Source: Rhodococcus sp. (in: high G+C Gram-positive bacteria)
GTDB lineage: Bacteria > Actinomycetota > Actinomycetes > Mycobacteriales > Mycobacteriaceae
Assembly: GCF_023264675.1 (NCBI RefSeq)
Contig: NZ_JAHFVG010000009.1
Span: 42,087-106,086, forward strand
Direction: 5' to 3'
Length of the DNA stretch: 64,000 bases
Part shown: in pieces, positions 45,416 through 53,697 of the stretch
Numbering within the stretch: position 1 is the stretch's first letter
Layout: every line of letters starts with the position of its first letter
Notes under the pieces: model-generated
What the model was told of the DNA's origin: nothing
Database searches by the model: none
What the model saw: the letters and a program-made list of their open reading frames with translations, nothing else
Position numbers and translations under genes: made by a program

Positions 45416-46293
45416 TGAGTGACGCCGTAGCCGTTCTCTACGATGTTCCCGGACCGAAAGCGAAGGTCCGCTACCGAATCCTGTCCGGAGTCGTCCTTCT
45501 GGTGTCGCTCGGTATAGCCGTTCTGGTCTATCTTGCGCTCGATTCGAAGGGGCAGATCACTGCCGCTAAATGGGAACCGTTCGTCACCGCAAGCACGTGG
45601 ACGACGTACCTGCTCCCCGGCATTCAGGGCACCCTGGTCGCGGCCGCGCTGTCGATCGTGTTCGCGCTGATTCTCGGTGCTGTACTCGGTATCGGCAGAC
45701 TCTCCGATCACCGTTCCGTACGAATCGTCAGTGGCGTCTTCGTGGAACTGTTCCGCGCGGTTCCGGTTCTGATCCTGATGATCTTCCTGTACGCGGTGTA
45801 CGCCGAGTACGAGGTCTTCAAGGTCCGCTACCTCGCACTCGCAGCCGTCGTGACCGGACTGACGCTCTACAACGGATCGGTCATCGCGGAAATCGTTCGA
45901 GCAGGCGTGAATTCACTGCCGAAGGGACAGACCGAAGCAGCGTCGGCGCTCGGGATGCGCAAGGGCCAGGTCATGACGATCGTGCTTCTTCCGCAGGCCG
46001 TGACCGCGATGCTCCCGGCGATCATCTCGCAGATGGTCGTGGCGCTGAAGGACTCCGCTCTCGGCTACCTCATCGGGTACGTCGAGGTCGTGCGTGCCGG
46101 TCAACAAGTCGGTGCGTTCTACGGCAACTACCTGCCCTCGCTGGTCATCGTCGCGATCATCATGATCGTCATCAACTCGCTGCTGACGAAGCTCGCAACA
46201 GTGGTCGAAGGCCGGATGCGTCAGAAGAAGCGCAAAACCGGCGGCGGGGTCGTCGTCGCGCAGGATGTCCTTGCAGATCCCGCGGGAGCCTGA
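45415..46293 (+). CDS. gluD: Glutamate ABC transporter permease GluD
   Basis: 292-aa second permease of the glutamate importer. Membrane helices start near residue 24 (ILSGVVLLVSLGIAVLVYLA), and the EAA motif is EAASALGMRKGQVMTIVLLPQAVTAMLP. A basic C-terminal tail (RMRQKKRKTGGG) is cytoplasmic. ATG 45415 overlaps the gluC stop (TGATG), with GTG 45412 also possible. Last gene of the operon, followed by a triple repeat and a bidirectional terminator. Confidence 0.92.
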   Translation: MSDAVAVLYDVPGPKAKVRYRILSGVVLLVSLGIAVLVYLALDSKGQITAAKWEPFVTASTWTTYLLPGIQGTLVAAALSIVFALILGAVLGIGRLSDHRSVRIVSGVFVELFRAVPVLILMIFLYAVYAEYEVFKVRYLALAAVVTGLTLYNGSVIAEIVRAGVNSLPKGQTEAASALGMRKGQVMTIVLLPQAVTAMLPAIISQMVVALKDSALGYLIGYVEVVRAGQQVGAFYGNYLPSLVIVAIIMIVINSLLTKLATVVEGRMRQKKRKTGGGVVVAQDVLADPAGA

Positions 46294-46334
46294 TTCGCCG
46301 ATCGGCCCGGACACCACGTGCACTGTAGAAAACG

Positions 46335-46385
46335 ACGCGGTTTCCAGAGATACGCGGTTTCCAAAAATACGCGGTTTCCAAAAAT
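46335..46385. repeat. 17-bp tandem repeat x3 after gluD
   Basis: ACGCGGTTTCCAGAGAT at 46335-46351, then ACGCGGTTTCCAAAAAT at 46352-46368 and again at 46369-46385. It lies between the gluD stop and the terminator, outside any gene. The unit length is not a multiple of three, as expected for non-coding sequence. Confidence 0.93.
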
Positions 46386-46387
46386 AC

Positions 46388-46428
46388 GACGAGGCCCGCA
46401 ACACCGTAACGGTGTTGCGGGCCTCGTC
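46388..46428. terminator. Bidirectional terminator between gluD and recX
   Basis: 19-bp perfect stem (GACGAGGCCCGCAACACCG and complement) with a 3-nt loop, followed by TGTT. It separates two convergent operons. Its stem shares GGCCCGCAAC with the lexA terminator at 25108-25150. Confidence 0.85.
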
Positions 46429-46459
46429 TGTTCGACGGCTACCTACCGCGGGTGGACGA

Positions 46460-47119
46460 TCACCCGAGGTCGCTGCCGTCGAAGTCTTCGGTGTCGGTGC
46501 CGACACGATCCAGCTCCGACTTCACCACGCCGAAAGCCATTCCTTGCGAATAGCCGCGGCGAGCCAACATCCCCACTAGTTTGCGGACGATCTTGTCTCG
46601 CTCCGACCGCGCATCCGGATCGGTGGGATCCGGCAGTGTCAGGGTTCGACAGCGTTTTCGGACCAGTTCGGTTGCCCGAGCACGTTCGTCCTCGGCGTCG
46701 ATCTGATCCAATGCTGCAACGGCAAGCTCGTTGCTGACACCCTTCGTGCGCAATTCTTGACTCAGAGAGTGTTTGCCCTTGCCGGAGTAGGTGTGTCGAG
46801 AATGCACCCACTGCTCGGCGAACGCGGCGTCATCGACCAGTTTGGCCACCGTCAGCCGGTCCAGCACGGCGGCAGCCACATCAGGGGTGAAGCCCTTCTT
46901 GGCCAGCCGCGATTCGAGTTCATGCCGGCTACGCGCTCGGTCCCCCAGCAACCGAAGGCAGGCATCGTGCGCCTGCGCTTCGGTGCCGCCGCCCTGTGCG
47001 CCATCGCCCTCGGCGCCGCTACGTTCTGCGCTTCTACGCTGGGTGTTTCCGCGCTGGGTGTTTCCCCGCTGGGAACTCCCACGCTGCGAGCTTCTGCGTC
47101 CGGTGGTCTCGTCCACCAT
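46460..47119 (-). CDS. recX: RecA regulatory protein RecX
   Basis: 219-aa modulator that binds RecA filaments and limits recombination. The helical RecX repeats start near residue 50 (ACLRLLGDRARSRHELESRLAKKGF) and continue to RKLVGMLARRGYSQGMAFGVVKSELD. The first 48 residues are a non-conserved tail containing four 15-bp units (QRGSS/QRGNT). ATG 47119 begins 9 nt after the recA stop, so the two are co-transcribed, as in mycobacteria. Confidence 0.92.
   Translation of the reverse strand: MVDETTGRRSSQRGSSQRGNTQRGNTQRRSAERSGAEGDGAQGGGTEAQAHDACLRLLGDRARSRHELESRLAKKGFTPDVAAAVLDRLTVAKLVDDAAFAEQWVHSRHTYSGKGKHSLSQELRTKGVSNELAVAALDQIDAEDERARATELVRKRCRTLTLPDPTDPDARSERDKIVRKLVGMLARRGYSQGMAFGVVKSELDRVGTDTEDFDGSDLG
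47037..47096. repeat. 15-bp tandem repeat x4 in recX
   Basis: Units begin CGCTG at 47037, 47052, 47067 and 47082. The first two are identical except for the last base; the others have drifted. In frame, they give QRG-containing pentapeptides much like those of the LysM gene at 23828. Confidence 0.88.
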
Positions 47120-47128
47120 GGGAGCCGT

Positions 47129-48166
47129 CTAGAACTCGACCGGAGCGGCTACATCCTCGGTGGCCGTCACGTCGGCACCGATCTGCAGCTTCTCCATGAT
47201 CTTCTTCTCGATCTCGTCCCGAACATCCGGGTTCTCGAGCATGAACTTCCGAGCATTTTCCTTGCCCTGCCCGAGCTGATCACCGTCGTAGGTGAACCAC
47301 GAACCGGACTTACGGATGAATCCGTGCTCGACACCCATGTCGATCAACGAACCTTCACGGCTGATGCCCTTGCCATAGATGATGTCGAATTCCGCCTGCT
47401 TGAACGGCGGCGCGACCTTGTTCTTGACGACCTTGACGCGGGTGCGGTTACCGATTGCATCGGTACCGTCCTTCAACGTCTCGATGCGACGAATGTCGAG
47501 ACGAACGGACGCGTAGAACTTGAGCGCCTTACCACCCGTCGTCGTCTCGGGAGAACCGAACATGACGCCGATCTTCTCGCGCAGCTGGTTGATGAAGATG
47601 ACCGTGGTGCCGGAATTGCTCATGGCACCGGTCATCTTTCGCAGTGCCTGACTCATCAACCGAGCCTGCAGACCCACGTGACTGTCACCCATCTCGCCCT
47701 CGATCTCGGCGCGGGGCACAAGTGCGGCCACCGAGTCGATGACGAGAATATCGAGCGCACCCGAACGAATCAGCATGTCCGCGATCTCGAGCGCCTGCTC
47801 ACCGGTATCGGGCTGCGACACCAGCAATGCGTCGGTATCGACACCGAGCTTCTGGGCGTAGTCCGGATCCAGAGCATGCTCGGCGTCGATGAACGCCGCA
47901 ATTCCGCCCGCGCGCTGAGCACTGGCCACCGCATGCAACGCAACAGTGGTCTTACCCGAAGACTCGGGACCGTAGACCTCGATGACACGTCCTCGGGGCA
48001 GACCACCGATTCCCAGAGCGACATCGAGGGCGATCGAGCCTGTGGGGATGACAGCGATCGGCTGACGAACCTCGTCGCCGAGCCGCATCACCGAACCCTT
48101 GCCGAAGTTCTTGTCGATCTGCGCAAGTGCGAGGTCGAGCGCTTTGTCGCGATCGTATGCAGCCAT
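47129..48166 (-). CDS. recA: Recombinase RecA
   Basis: 345-aa recombinase for homologous repair and activator of LexA cleavage. Walker [10 protein letters not shown], Walker [14 protein letters not shown], and L2-loop region [31 protein letters not shown]. The coding sequence is uninterrupted, so the intein known in M. tuberculosis RecA is absent. ATG 48166 has AGGAGA a few bases upstream. An SOS box lies 139 bp upstream. Head of recA-recX. Confidence 0.98.
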   Translation of the reverse strand: MAAYDRDKALDLALAQIDKNFGKGSVMRLGDEVRQPIAVIPTGSIALDVALGIGGLPRGRVIEVYGPESSGKTTVALHAVASAQRAGGIAAFIDAEHALDPDYAQKLGVDTDALLVSQPDTGEQALEIADMLIRSGALDILVIDSVAALVPRAEIEGEMGDSHVGLQARLMSQALRKMTGAMSNSGTTVIFINQLREKIGVMFGSPETTTGGKALKFYASVRLDIRRIETLKDGTDAIGNRTRVKVVKNKVAPPFKQAEFDIIYGKGISREGSLIDMGVEHGFIRKSGSWFTYDGDQLGQGKENARKFMLENPDVRDEIEKKIMEKLQIGADVTATEDVAAPVEF

Positions 48167-48304
48167 CGTGATCTCCTAATTGGTCTCGTTCAGCGTGTTG
48201 GCGGTAACGCTAGATCCTGGTACCGACAAGAACTGCTATCCGGTCGCTTCGCAGGCTGCGCTCCTGCTTCCGGACCGCCGCTCACACGAACGACACCAGC
48301 ATAG

Positions 48305-48320
48305 GGGAACACCTGTTCGA
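48305..48320 (-). promoter_or_regulatory. SOS box upstream of recA
   Basis: On the minus strand, TCGAACAGGTGTTCCC: matches TCGAAC-N4-GTTCGA except for the last two bases, with the GAAC-N4-GTTC core complete. It is the only such site I found in the 195-bp gap 48167-48361. Confidence 0.8.
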
Positions 48321-48361
48321 TTACCGAACCCGACTCGCCGACACGCTGAGATATTTTCGAT

Positions 48362-48556
48362 TCACCATCGAGAACGCGGAACGTCGAATTCGCGGCACAG
48401 TGCACGCCACACCTCACGGGGGTCGACGCCTGCTTCGATAGCCTGCGCACCGGTGAGGCCGTTCAAACTGGTGATGACGTGGTCCACGAGGATCGAATCC
48501 CCGCGCATGCCGCCGAACTCGTCCACGAGCAGTTCCCGAAATTCAGTCAAACGCAC
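48362..48556 (-). CDS. DUF3046 protein (Rv2738c-like)
   Basis: 64-aa small protein. RLTEFRELLVDEFGGMRGDSILVDHVI and REVWRALCREFDVP are the DUF3046 hallmarks, and the length is exactly that of the family. It lies directly upstream of recA in many actinobacteria; function unknown. GTG 48556 is the start that leaves only the family sequence; the frame is open back to 48772 but that stretch is antisense to the glycosyltransferase. Probably in one unit with it. Confidence 0.85.
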   Translation of the reverse strand: MRLTEFRELLVDEFGGMRGDSILVDHVITSLNGLTGAQAIEAGVDPREVWRALCREFDVPRSRW

Positions 48557-48579
48557 CAGGCAACCGTACCGAACACCAC

Positions 48580-49728
48580 TCAGCTCAGCACACGGTGGCA
48601 GACGGCAACCGGATCCTCGACGTTGCTCCCACCGGCCGCCGCCGCTGCTGCTGCCTGAGCGAACGACGGGTTCGAGAGCACACGAATCACCGCGTCGCCG
48701 ATCGCTTTCGGGCTCGGCGGACGCACCAGCACGGCACTCCCCTGCCGCTGAGCTCGATTGGCCAACTCCCACTGGTCACCTCCGCCAGGAACAGCGACGA
48801 CGGGAACTCCGTGAACCAGCGCCTTGGCCAGCAGCCCATGGCCACTTCCGCACACGACGACGTCGGCGTCGGACAGGAGCTCGTCCTGCCTACCGAGACC
48901 CGCGGCAGCCCACTCGGGGAGCTCTGCGGGTGGCGCGTCCAGCATCGATGCGACAAGACGGACCCCTCTGCCCGTCAACCCTTCGAGCGTCGACTCGAGC
49001 ATTCCTTCGGCGCCCGTGAACGCCGTCGACGGAGCGACCATCACTACCGGTCCCTGGCCGGGCGGCAGCTCGAGAACTTCGTTGGTCGGCTCCCACAGGA
49101 GCGGCCCGACCACGAATGCTTCGGCGGGCCAATCCGGCCGCGGCACCTCGAGCGCCGGAATGGTCGCGATCAACCGCGCCGCGGGACCTGGATCCTGCGC
49201 CGGTAAGCCGACACCCACACGAGCGGCGCTGCGCTGCGCCTTACCTTGGGCGATCGATCGGCCCGTAGCGGCGCGCATCAGGGTGTCCCTGAGCCTGCCG
49301 CGGATTCCGGTGCCCGGAGCCAGTCCGCTTCCGATGGGCGGCAATCCGCGCGACGGCGCGTACAGCGGGTGGGGTGAGAGCTCGACCCACGCAATCCCCA
49401 GCCGCTCGGCCGCCAAACCGCCTCCCGCAGTGAGGATATCCGAGACCACGAGGTCGGCCTCGACCTCCGCGAGGTCCGGGAGAAGTTCGGTGGAAATGAA
49501 TGCAGCACGGGAATGAATCCGCTGACCTGCGTCCATGTCGTCGTCTTCGGGCCGCGGGGTCAGTCCCTTGAGAACTCTGGTGTCGATACCTGCCGCTGTT
49601 GCGCCCTCGGTCCACCGCGCACCGGTGAACAGAACCGGCTGATCCCCCGCCTCGATGAACTTCAGGCACAACGCAATGGCCGGAAAGGCATGCCCGGGGT
49701 CAGGACCGGCTACGACCGCTACTCGCAC
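48580..49728 (-). CDS. Glycosyltransferase (Rv2739c-like)
   Basis: 382-aa GT-B-fold protein of the UGT/MGT type. N-terminal acceptor domain begins VAVVAGPDPGHAFPAIALCLKF; the C-terminal donor-binding part has DADVVVCGSGHGLLAKALVHGVPVVAVPGGGDQWELANRA, the normal nucleotide-sugar loop of this family. Acceptor unknown; a lipid or secondary metabolite is plausible. A homologue precedes the DUF3046-recA genes in mycobacteria. GTG 49728 start. Confidence 0.87.
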   Translation of the reverse strand: MRVAVVAGPDPGHAFPAIALCLKFIEAGDQPVLFTGARWTEGATAAGIDTRVLKGLTPRPEDDDMDAGQRIHSRAAFISTELLPDLAEVEADLVVSDILTAGGGLAAERLGIAWVELSPHPLYAPSRGLPPIGSGLAPGTGIRGRLRDTLMRAATGRSIAQGKAQRSAARVGVGLPAQDPGPAARLIATIPALEVPRPDWPAEAFVVGPLLWEPTNEVLELPPGQGPVVMVAPSTAFTGAEGMLESTLEGLTGRGVRLVASMLDAPPAELPEWAAAGLGRQDELLSDADVVVCGSGHGLLAKALVHGVPVVAVPGGGDQWELANRAQRQGSAVLVRPPSPKAIGDAVIRVLSNPSFAQAAAAAAAGGSNVEDPVAVCHRVLS

Positions 49729-49747
49729 GCGCCCAGCGTGCCACAGT

Positions 49748-51301
49748 TCAGGGCAGGCCGATTCCGTACTCGCTCAGAATCCGTTCTGCCACGGGGAGGG
49801 CGCGCTCCCGGTCTGCTGCGACCAGGCCGATGCGGGTTCTGCGGTCGAGAAGATCCTCGACCGAGCGCGCACCCTCGTATCCGACGGAGAACGCCAATTC
49901 GGCAACAATCACGTCGATCCCGTCGGCAACGGGAGCAGAACCGCCCGGAATCGTGATCGCGAGTCTCTGAATCAAGCGCGCCTCGGTTCCGTACCGACGA
50001 ACGAGTGTGTCGGGTGCAGCAACAGCGGCCAATACGGAAGGCGCCGCCGCACCGACGAGTGGCAGCGCCGCCGTTCGACAGGGCCCGGCCGTCAGATTCG
50101 CTGCGGCCACGCCTGCATCGACGGCGTGCTGTGCCATGAGTCGGTACGTGGTGAGTTTGCCGCCCACGATGCCGATCGGCCCGTCACCGTCGTCGATGAC
50201 GGCGTGCCGTCGAGACATGTCTGCCGTCGGACCATCGCCGGAGTTCAACAGCGGGCGCAGGCCGGCGAAGGTGCCGATGACGTCGGCTCTGGTCGGAGCG
50301 GGTTCGAACGCCGTTGCGAGCACGCCGAGGAGGAAATCGATCTCGGGCTCGGTGGCGAGCGGAACATCGGGTATCGATCCGTCGGTGATCTCGTCCGTAA
50401 GCCCCACATACACCCTGCCGAGCGGCGCCGGCAGCGCGAATACGAATCTGTTTCGCTCCCCGGGAACCGGCACCGTCAACGAGCAGCTCATGCCGCCGAA
50501 TGTGGATCGATCGAACACGAGGTGAGTACCTCTGCTGGGCCGCAACGAGATTCGTGGATCGACCTCGCCGGCCCAGACTCCTGCCGCGTTGATCACGATC
50601 TTCGCCCGCACCCGTGCGCTGGCCCCGGTTTCCTCGTCACGCAGCGTCGCTGTCGTCCGATCGACGTCGTACGCCCCGACGCCGGTCAGGATGGACGCGC
50701 CGTGTCCGGCTGCTGTGCGCGCTACCGCGACGACGAGACGTGCGTCGTCGACCAACTGTCCGTCCCACGATTGCGCGCCACCACGCAACGTTTCGAGTCG
50801 CACTGTCGGCGCTGCAGCCGACACCTCCTGGGGACTTGTTCGCCGCGCCGAGGGAAGTACGGTCGACGGCGTTCCCGCGGAGCCGCGTAGGAGGTCACCG
50901 AAGCGCAACCCCGCTCGAATGACGGCCTCGTCGAGCCGCGACACCGAGGAGTGCAACGGGATCACTTGCGGGAGCGCTCTGATGAGATGAGGAGCTGTCC
51001 GTGTCATCAGGATGCCGCGTTCGATCGCGCTTTCGCGTGCAATCGAAACTTGACCCGACGCAAGGTATCGCAACCCCCCGTGCACCAGTTTCGAACTCCA
51101 GCGGCTCGTTCCGAACGCAAGATCTCGCTTCTCGACGAGAACGACTTTCAGACCTCTCGCCGCCGCGTCGAGGGCGATCCCGGCACCGGTGATACCGCCG
51201 CCGATCACCAGCACGTCGACAGCGACATCACCGCTGAACAGCGCTTCCAGTTCGGCTCGACGCCTGTCGGCGTCGAGTCCGGACTCGAACCTGGCAGTCA
51301 C
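49748..51301 (-). CDS. glpD: Glycerol-3-phosphate dehydrogenase (FAD, GlpD type)
   Basis: 517-aa membrane-associated flavoenzyme oxidising glycerol-3-phosphate to DHAP with transfer to quinone. FAD motif VLVIGGGITGAGIALDAA (about residues 30-47), substrate-region SSKLVHGGLRYLASGQ, and GIVGGKLTTYRLMAQ. GTG 51301 overlaps the tetR stop (GTGA), so it is co-translated with its regulator. With the flavoprotein and kinase that follow across the promoter it forms a glycerol/ether-lipid cassette like Rv2249c-Rv2252. Confidence 0.93.
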   Translation of the reverse strand: MTARFESGLDADRRRAELEALFSGDVAVDVLVIGGGITGAGIALDAAARGLKVVLVEKRDLAFGTSRWSSKLVHGGLRYLASGQVSIARESAIERGILMTRTAPHLIRALPQVIPLHSSVSRLDEAVIRAGLRFGDLLRGSAGTPSTVLPSARRTSPQEVSAAAPTVRLETLRGGAQSWDGQLVDDARLVVAVARTAAGHGASILTGVGAYDVDRTTATLRDEETGASARVRAKIVINAAGVWAGEVDPRISLRPSRGTHLVFDRSTFGGMSCSLTVPVPGERNRFVFALPAPLGRVYVGLTDEITDGSIPDVPLATEPEIDFLLGVLATAFEPAPTRADVIGTFAGLRPLLNSGDGPTADMSRRHAVIDDGDGPIGIVGGKLTTYRLMAQHAVDAGVAAANLTAGPCRTAALPLVGAAAPSVLAAVAAPDTLVRRYGTEARLIQRLAITIPGGSAPVADGIDVIVAELAFSVGYEGARSVEDLLDRRTRIGLVAADRERALPVAERILSEYGIGLP

Positions 51302-51933
51302 TGAGAAGGTGGCCGTAAATACGCGTCGACAGCGTAGGCGATCTGGGCGACGAGTTCGTCACCGGGAATTCGGTCGGCCACCATGCCGGCGGACTGCACT
51401 GCGGATTGCACCATCAGGAGCACCACCGTTGCAAGGTGCATCGGATCGCCGTCACGGACCGACGAATCACGCTGTCCACCTTGGATCAGCGGAGCCAGGG
51501 CATCGATGATCGACGACTGACTCGTTCCAAGCCGGTGCAGAATGTAGGTAGCGAGAATGTCGGGGTCGGACTCCAAGATCTTCACGAACAACGGATGCGT
51601 TCGAACCGCATCCGCGACGGCACCCGCGGCCGACGAGAGCTGGACCCGCGCCGATGGACCTGCATCGAACGCAGGCATCACCGAACCGATCTCCCGGGTG
51701 AGCAGACTCGAGACCACTGCCCGCGTATCGGCCCATCGCCGGTAGACCGTCGGGCGAGAGACCTGAGCGCGGCGGGCGATCTCGGCGAGTGTGGTGCGCC
51801 GGACACCGTATTCGAGAATGCAGGAGCGTGCGGCATCGAGAACCTGATCCTCGACCGATGTCACCACAGCATCCGGGGAATCCACAGCGTCGTTCGTCGG
51901 CGACGCACTGTCTGCCACGGACTGCTCACTCAC
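51298..51933 (-). CDS. TetR family regulator of the glpD/flavoprotein cassette
   Basis: 211-aa repressor. HTH: AARSCILEYGVRRTTLAEIARRAQVSRPTVYRRWAD (about residues 38-73), then a helical ligand-binding domain. GTG 51933 has GAGG 7 nt upstream; the longer frame to 52014 would run through the operator. The divergent gene and its own glpD partner are the likely targets, through the 25-bp palindrome. Ligand unknown, perhaps a lipid or acyl-CoA. Confidence 0.88.
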   Translation of the reverse strand: MSEQSVADSASPTNDAVDSPDAVVTSVEDQVLDAARSCILEYGVRRTTLAEIARRAQVSRPTVYRRWADTRAVVSSLLTREIGSVMPAFDAGPSARVQLSSAAGAVADAVRTHPLFVKILESDPDILATYILHRLGTSQSSIIDALAPLIQGGQRDSSVRDGDPMHLATVVLLMVQSAVQSAGMVADRIPGDELVAQIAYAVDAYLRPPSQ

Positions 51934-51987
51934 TGTCACACCTCGTTCGACCGTCTCCCGATCGCCGAATGGACAGCCGGAGACCGA

Positions 51988-52012
51988 GTTACATACTTGC
52001 AAGTTATGTAAC
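51988..52012. promoter_or_regulatory. TetR operator palindrome
   Basis: GTTACATA at 51988-51995 pairs with TATGTAAC at 52005-52012, around a central palindrome CTTGCAAG with one extra base. It stands 54 bp from the tetR start and 10 bp before the divergent flavoprotein ATG, where bound protein would block both promoters. Confidence 0.72.
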
Positions 52013-52022
52013 ACTATAGATC

Positions 52023-53651
52023 ATGCGCGAACAGTGGCCGGTGGACCTGCCCGGTGCGTCGTCACCGGCGATGACGTGGAATTCGTGGGGTACCCCCGAC
52101 AAGCATCGGCCCTTGAGCGAGGGCACCCGAGCGCTGCTGAATTCGGCACTCGGAATCGCCGATACCGAGGCCGAAGTACGATCGTCCACTCCTCCCCGAC
52201 TGGAGGGGTCGGTGCTGTCGATACAGCGCCGAACGGCGCTCGCGGACATCGTCGGAGAGTCACACGTCGTCACCGACGATGCGGTGCGGACACTCCATCT
52301 GGGTGGAAAAAGCACGTTCGATCTCCTGGCGCGTCGAAGCGGCGAGGTCCAGGATGCTCCGGACGCTGTCGTGTTCCCCGCCGACACCGACGAGGTTCAC
52401 GAGCTCCTCCGATATTGCAGTGCCGAGTCGATCGCCGTAGTTCCGTTCGGTGGCGGCACATCGGTCGTCGGCGGTGTCGACCCCGTCAGAGAATGGTTCG
52501 ATGCCGTGGTCTCGATCAGTACGGCGCGCCTCACCGGGATGACTCACCTCGACGAGATCTCGCGCACCGCCACGTTCGGCGCAGGTGTCACCGGACCTCA
52601 GGCCGAGGAGATGCTCGCGCGCCACGGGCTCACCCTCGGCCACTTCCCTCAGTCGTTCATGTTCGCGACGATCGGAGGCTTCGCGGCCACACGATCTTCC
52701 GGTCAAGCATCGTCCGGGTACGGGCGCTTCGCCGATATGGTCTGCTCACTGGTAGTGGCGACCCCGATCGGGATCACCCACGCAGGCACCGCTCCGGCGT
52801 CGGCGGCAGGCCCCGATCTTCGCCACGTGTTCCTCGGATCCGAAGGGACACTGGGCATCATCACCTCCGTCACCGTTCGGGTGCACCCGATCCCGGAGAC
52901 CACCGCCTATCGCGCATGGTGGTTTCCGAGCTTCGCCTCGGGCGCCGAGGCGTTCCGCGAGTTGGCGGCCGAGGCTGGACGGCCCACCGTCATGCGACTC
53001 TCCGACGAGGTGGAGACCGGCATCAACGAGGCGCTTGCCGGGCAGTCGGACGACACCGTACCTCCGGGTGGATGTCTCTCCGTCGCAACGTTCGAGGGCA
53101 CAGAACACGAGGTGGACGCTCGCGCCACAGCAGCAGACGCCATGATCGCCATGCACAGCGGGATCTCGATCGACCCAGGGCGAGCACGCGCGTGGGAGAG
53201 TGGTCGTTTCGACTCGCCCTATCTGCGTGACGCTCTGCTCGATGCGGGCGCGCTGGCCGAGACATTGGAGACAGCGACCCAGTGGTCGCACCTCGCCGCG
53301 GTGCGTGAGGCGGTCACGTCGGCACTCGTCCGTTCACTGACCGAGGTCGGAACGCCTCCGATCGTGATGTGCCACATCTCACACGTGTATCCGACGGGTG
53401 CATCGCTGTATTTCACGGTGGTGTGCGCGGCTACTGAGGACGCACGGACCCAGTGGCTAGGGGCCAAGCGCTCGGCTACACAAGCGATGACCGACAGCGG
53501 AGCGACGGTCACCCACCACCACGCGGTGGGCCGCGACCACCGGCCCTGGATGGTGCAGGAAGTCGGACCGGTGGGGACAGCTCTGCTGCGCGCCATCAAA
53601 GTGGCGATGGATCCAGCAGGCGTGCTGAACCCTGGCAAACTGATCCCGTGA
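52023..53651 (+). CDS. FAD-linked oxidase, alkyl-DHAP-synthase-like (Rv2251-like)
   Basis: 542-aa flavoprotein of the vanillyl-alcohol-oxidase/PCMH family. FAD-binding motifs VVPFGGGTSVVGG near residue 140, GHFPQSFMFATIGGFAATRSSG and FLGSEGTLGIITSVTVRVHP. The C-terminal domain with HHHAVGRDHRPWM matches alkyldihydroxyacetonephosphate synthases (a His-rich active site). No T-run Shine-Dalgarno; a TATAGA directly precedes ATG 52023. Next to glpD and a diacylglycerol kinase, a role in ether-lipid or glycerol-phosphate chemistry is inferred. Confidence 0.85.
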   Translation: MREQWPVDLPGASSPAMTWNSWGTPDKHRPLSEGTRALLNSALGIADTEAEVRSSTPPRLEGSVLSIQRRTALADIVGESHVVTDDAVRTLHLGGKSTFDLLARRSGEVQDAPDAVVFPADTDEVHELLRYCSAESIAVVPFGGGTSVVGGVDPVREWFDAVVSISTARLTGMTHLDEISRTATFGAGVTGPQAEEMLARHGLTLGHFPQSFMFATIGGFAATRSSGQASSGYGRFADMVCSLVVATPIGITHAGTAPASAAGPDLRHVFLGSEGTLGIITSVTVRVHPIPETTAYRAWWFPSFASGAEAFRELAAEAGRPTVMRLSDEVETGINEALAGQSDDTVPPGGCLSVATFEGTEHEVDARATAADAMIAMHSGISIDPGRARAWESGRFDSPYLRDALLDAGALAETLETATQWSHLAAVREAVTSALVRSLTEVGTPPIVMCHISHVYPTGASLYFTVVCAATEDARTQWLGAKRSATQAMTDSGATVTHHHAVGRDHRPWMVQEVGPVGTALLRAIKVAMDPAGVLNPGKLIP

Positions 53652-53697
53652 CCGACGATTCTCAGTACCGAGACGGCTACCGACACCGCCGCAGCGC

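Noticed and set aside
47129-48166. Intein in recA
   Set aside because: The 345-codon frame is continuous and of standard length.
46757-48304. 515-aa plus frame opposite recX and recA
   Set aside because: Complement of recX and recA, which are certain.
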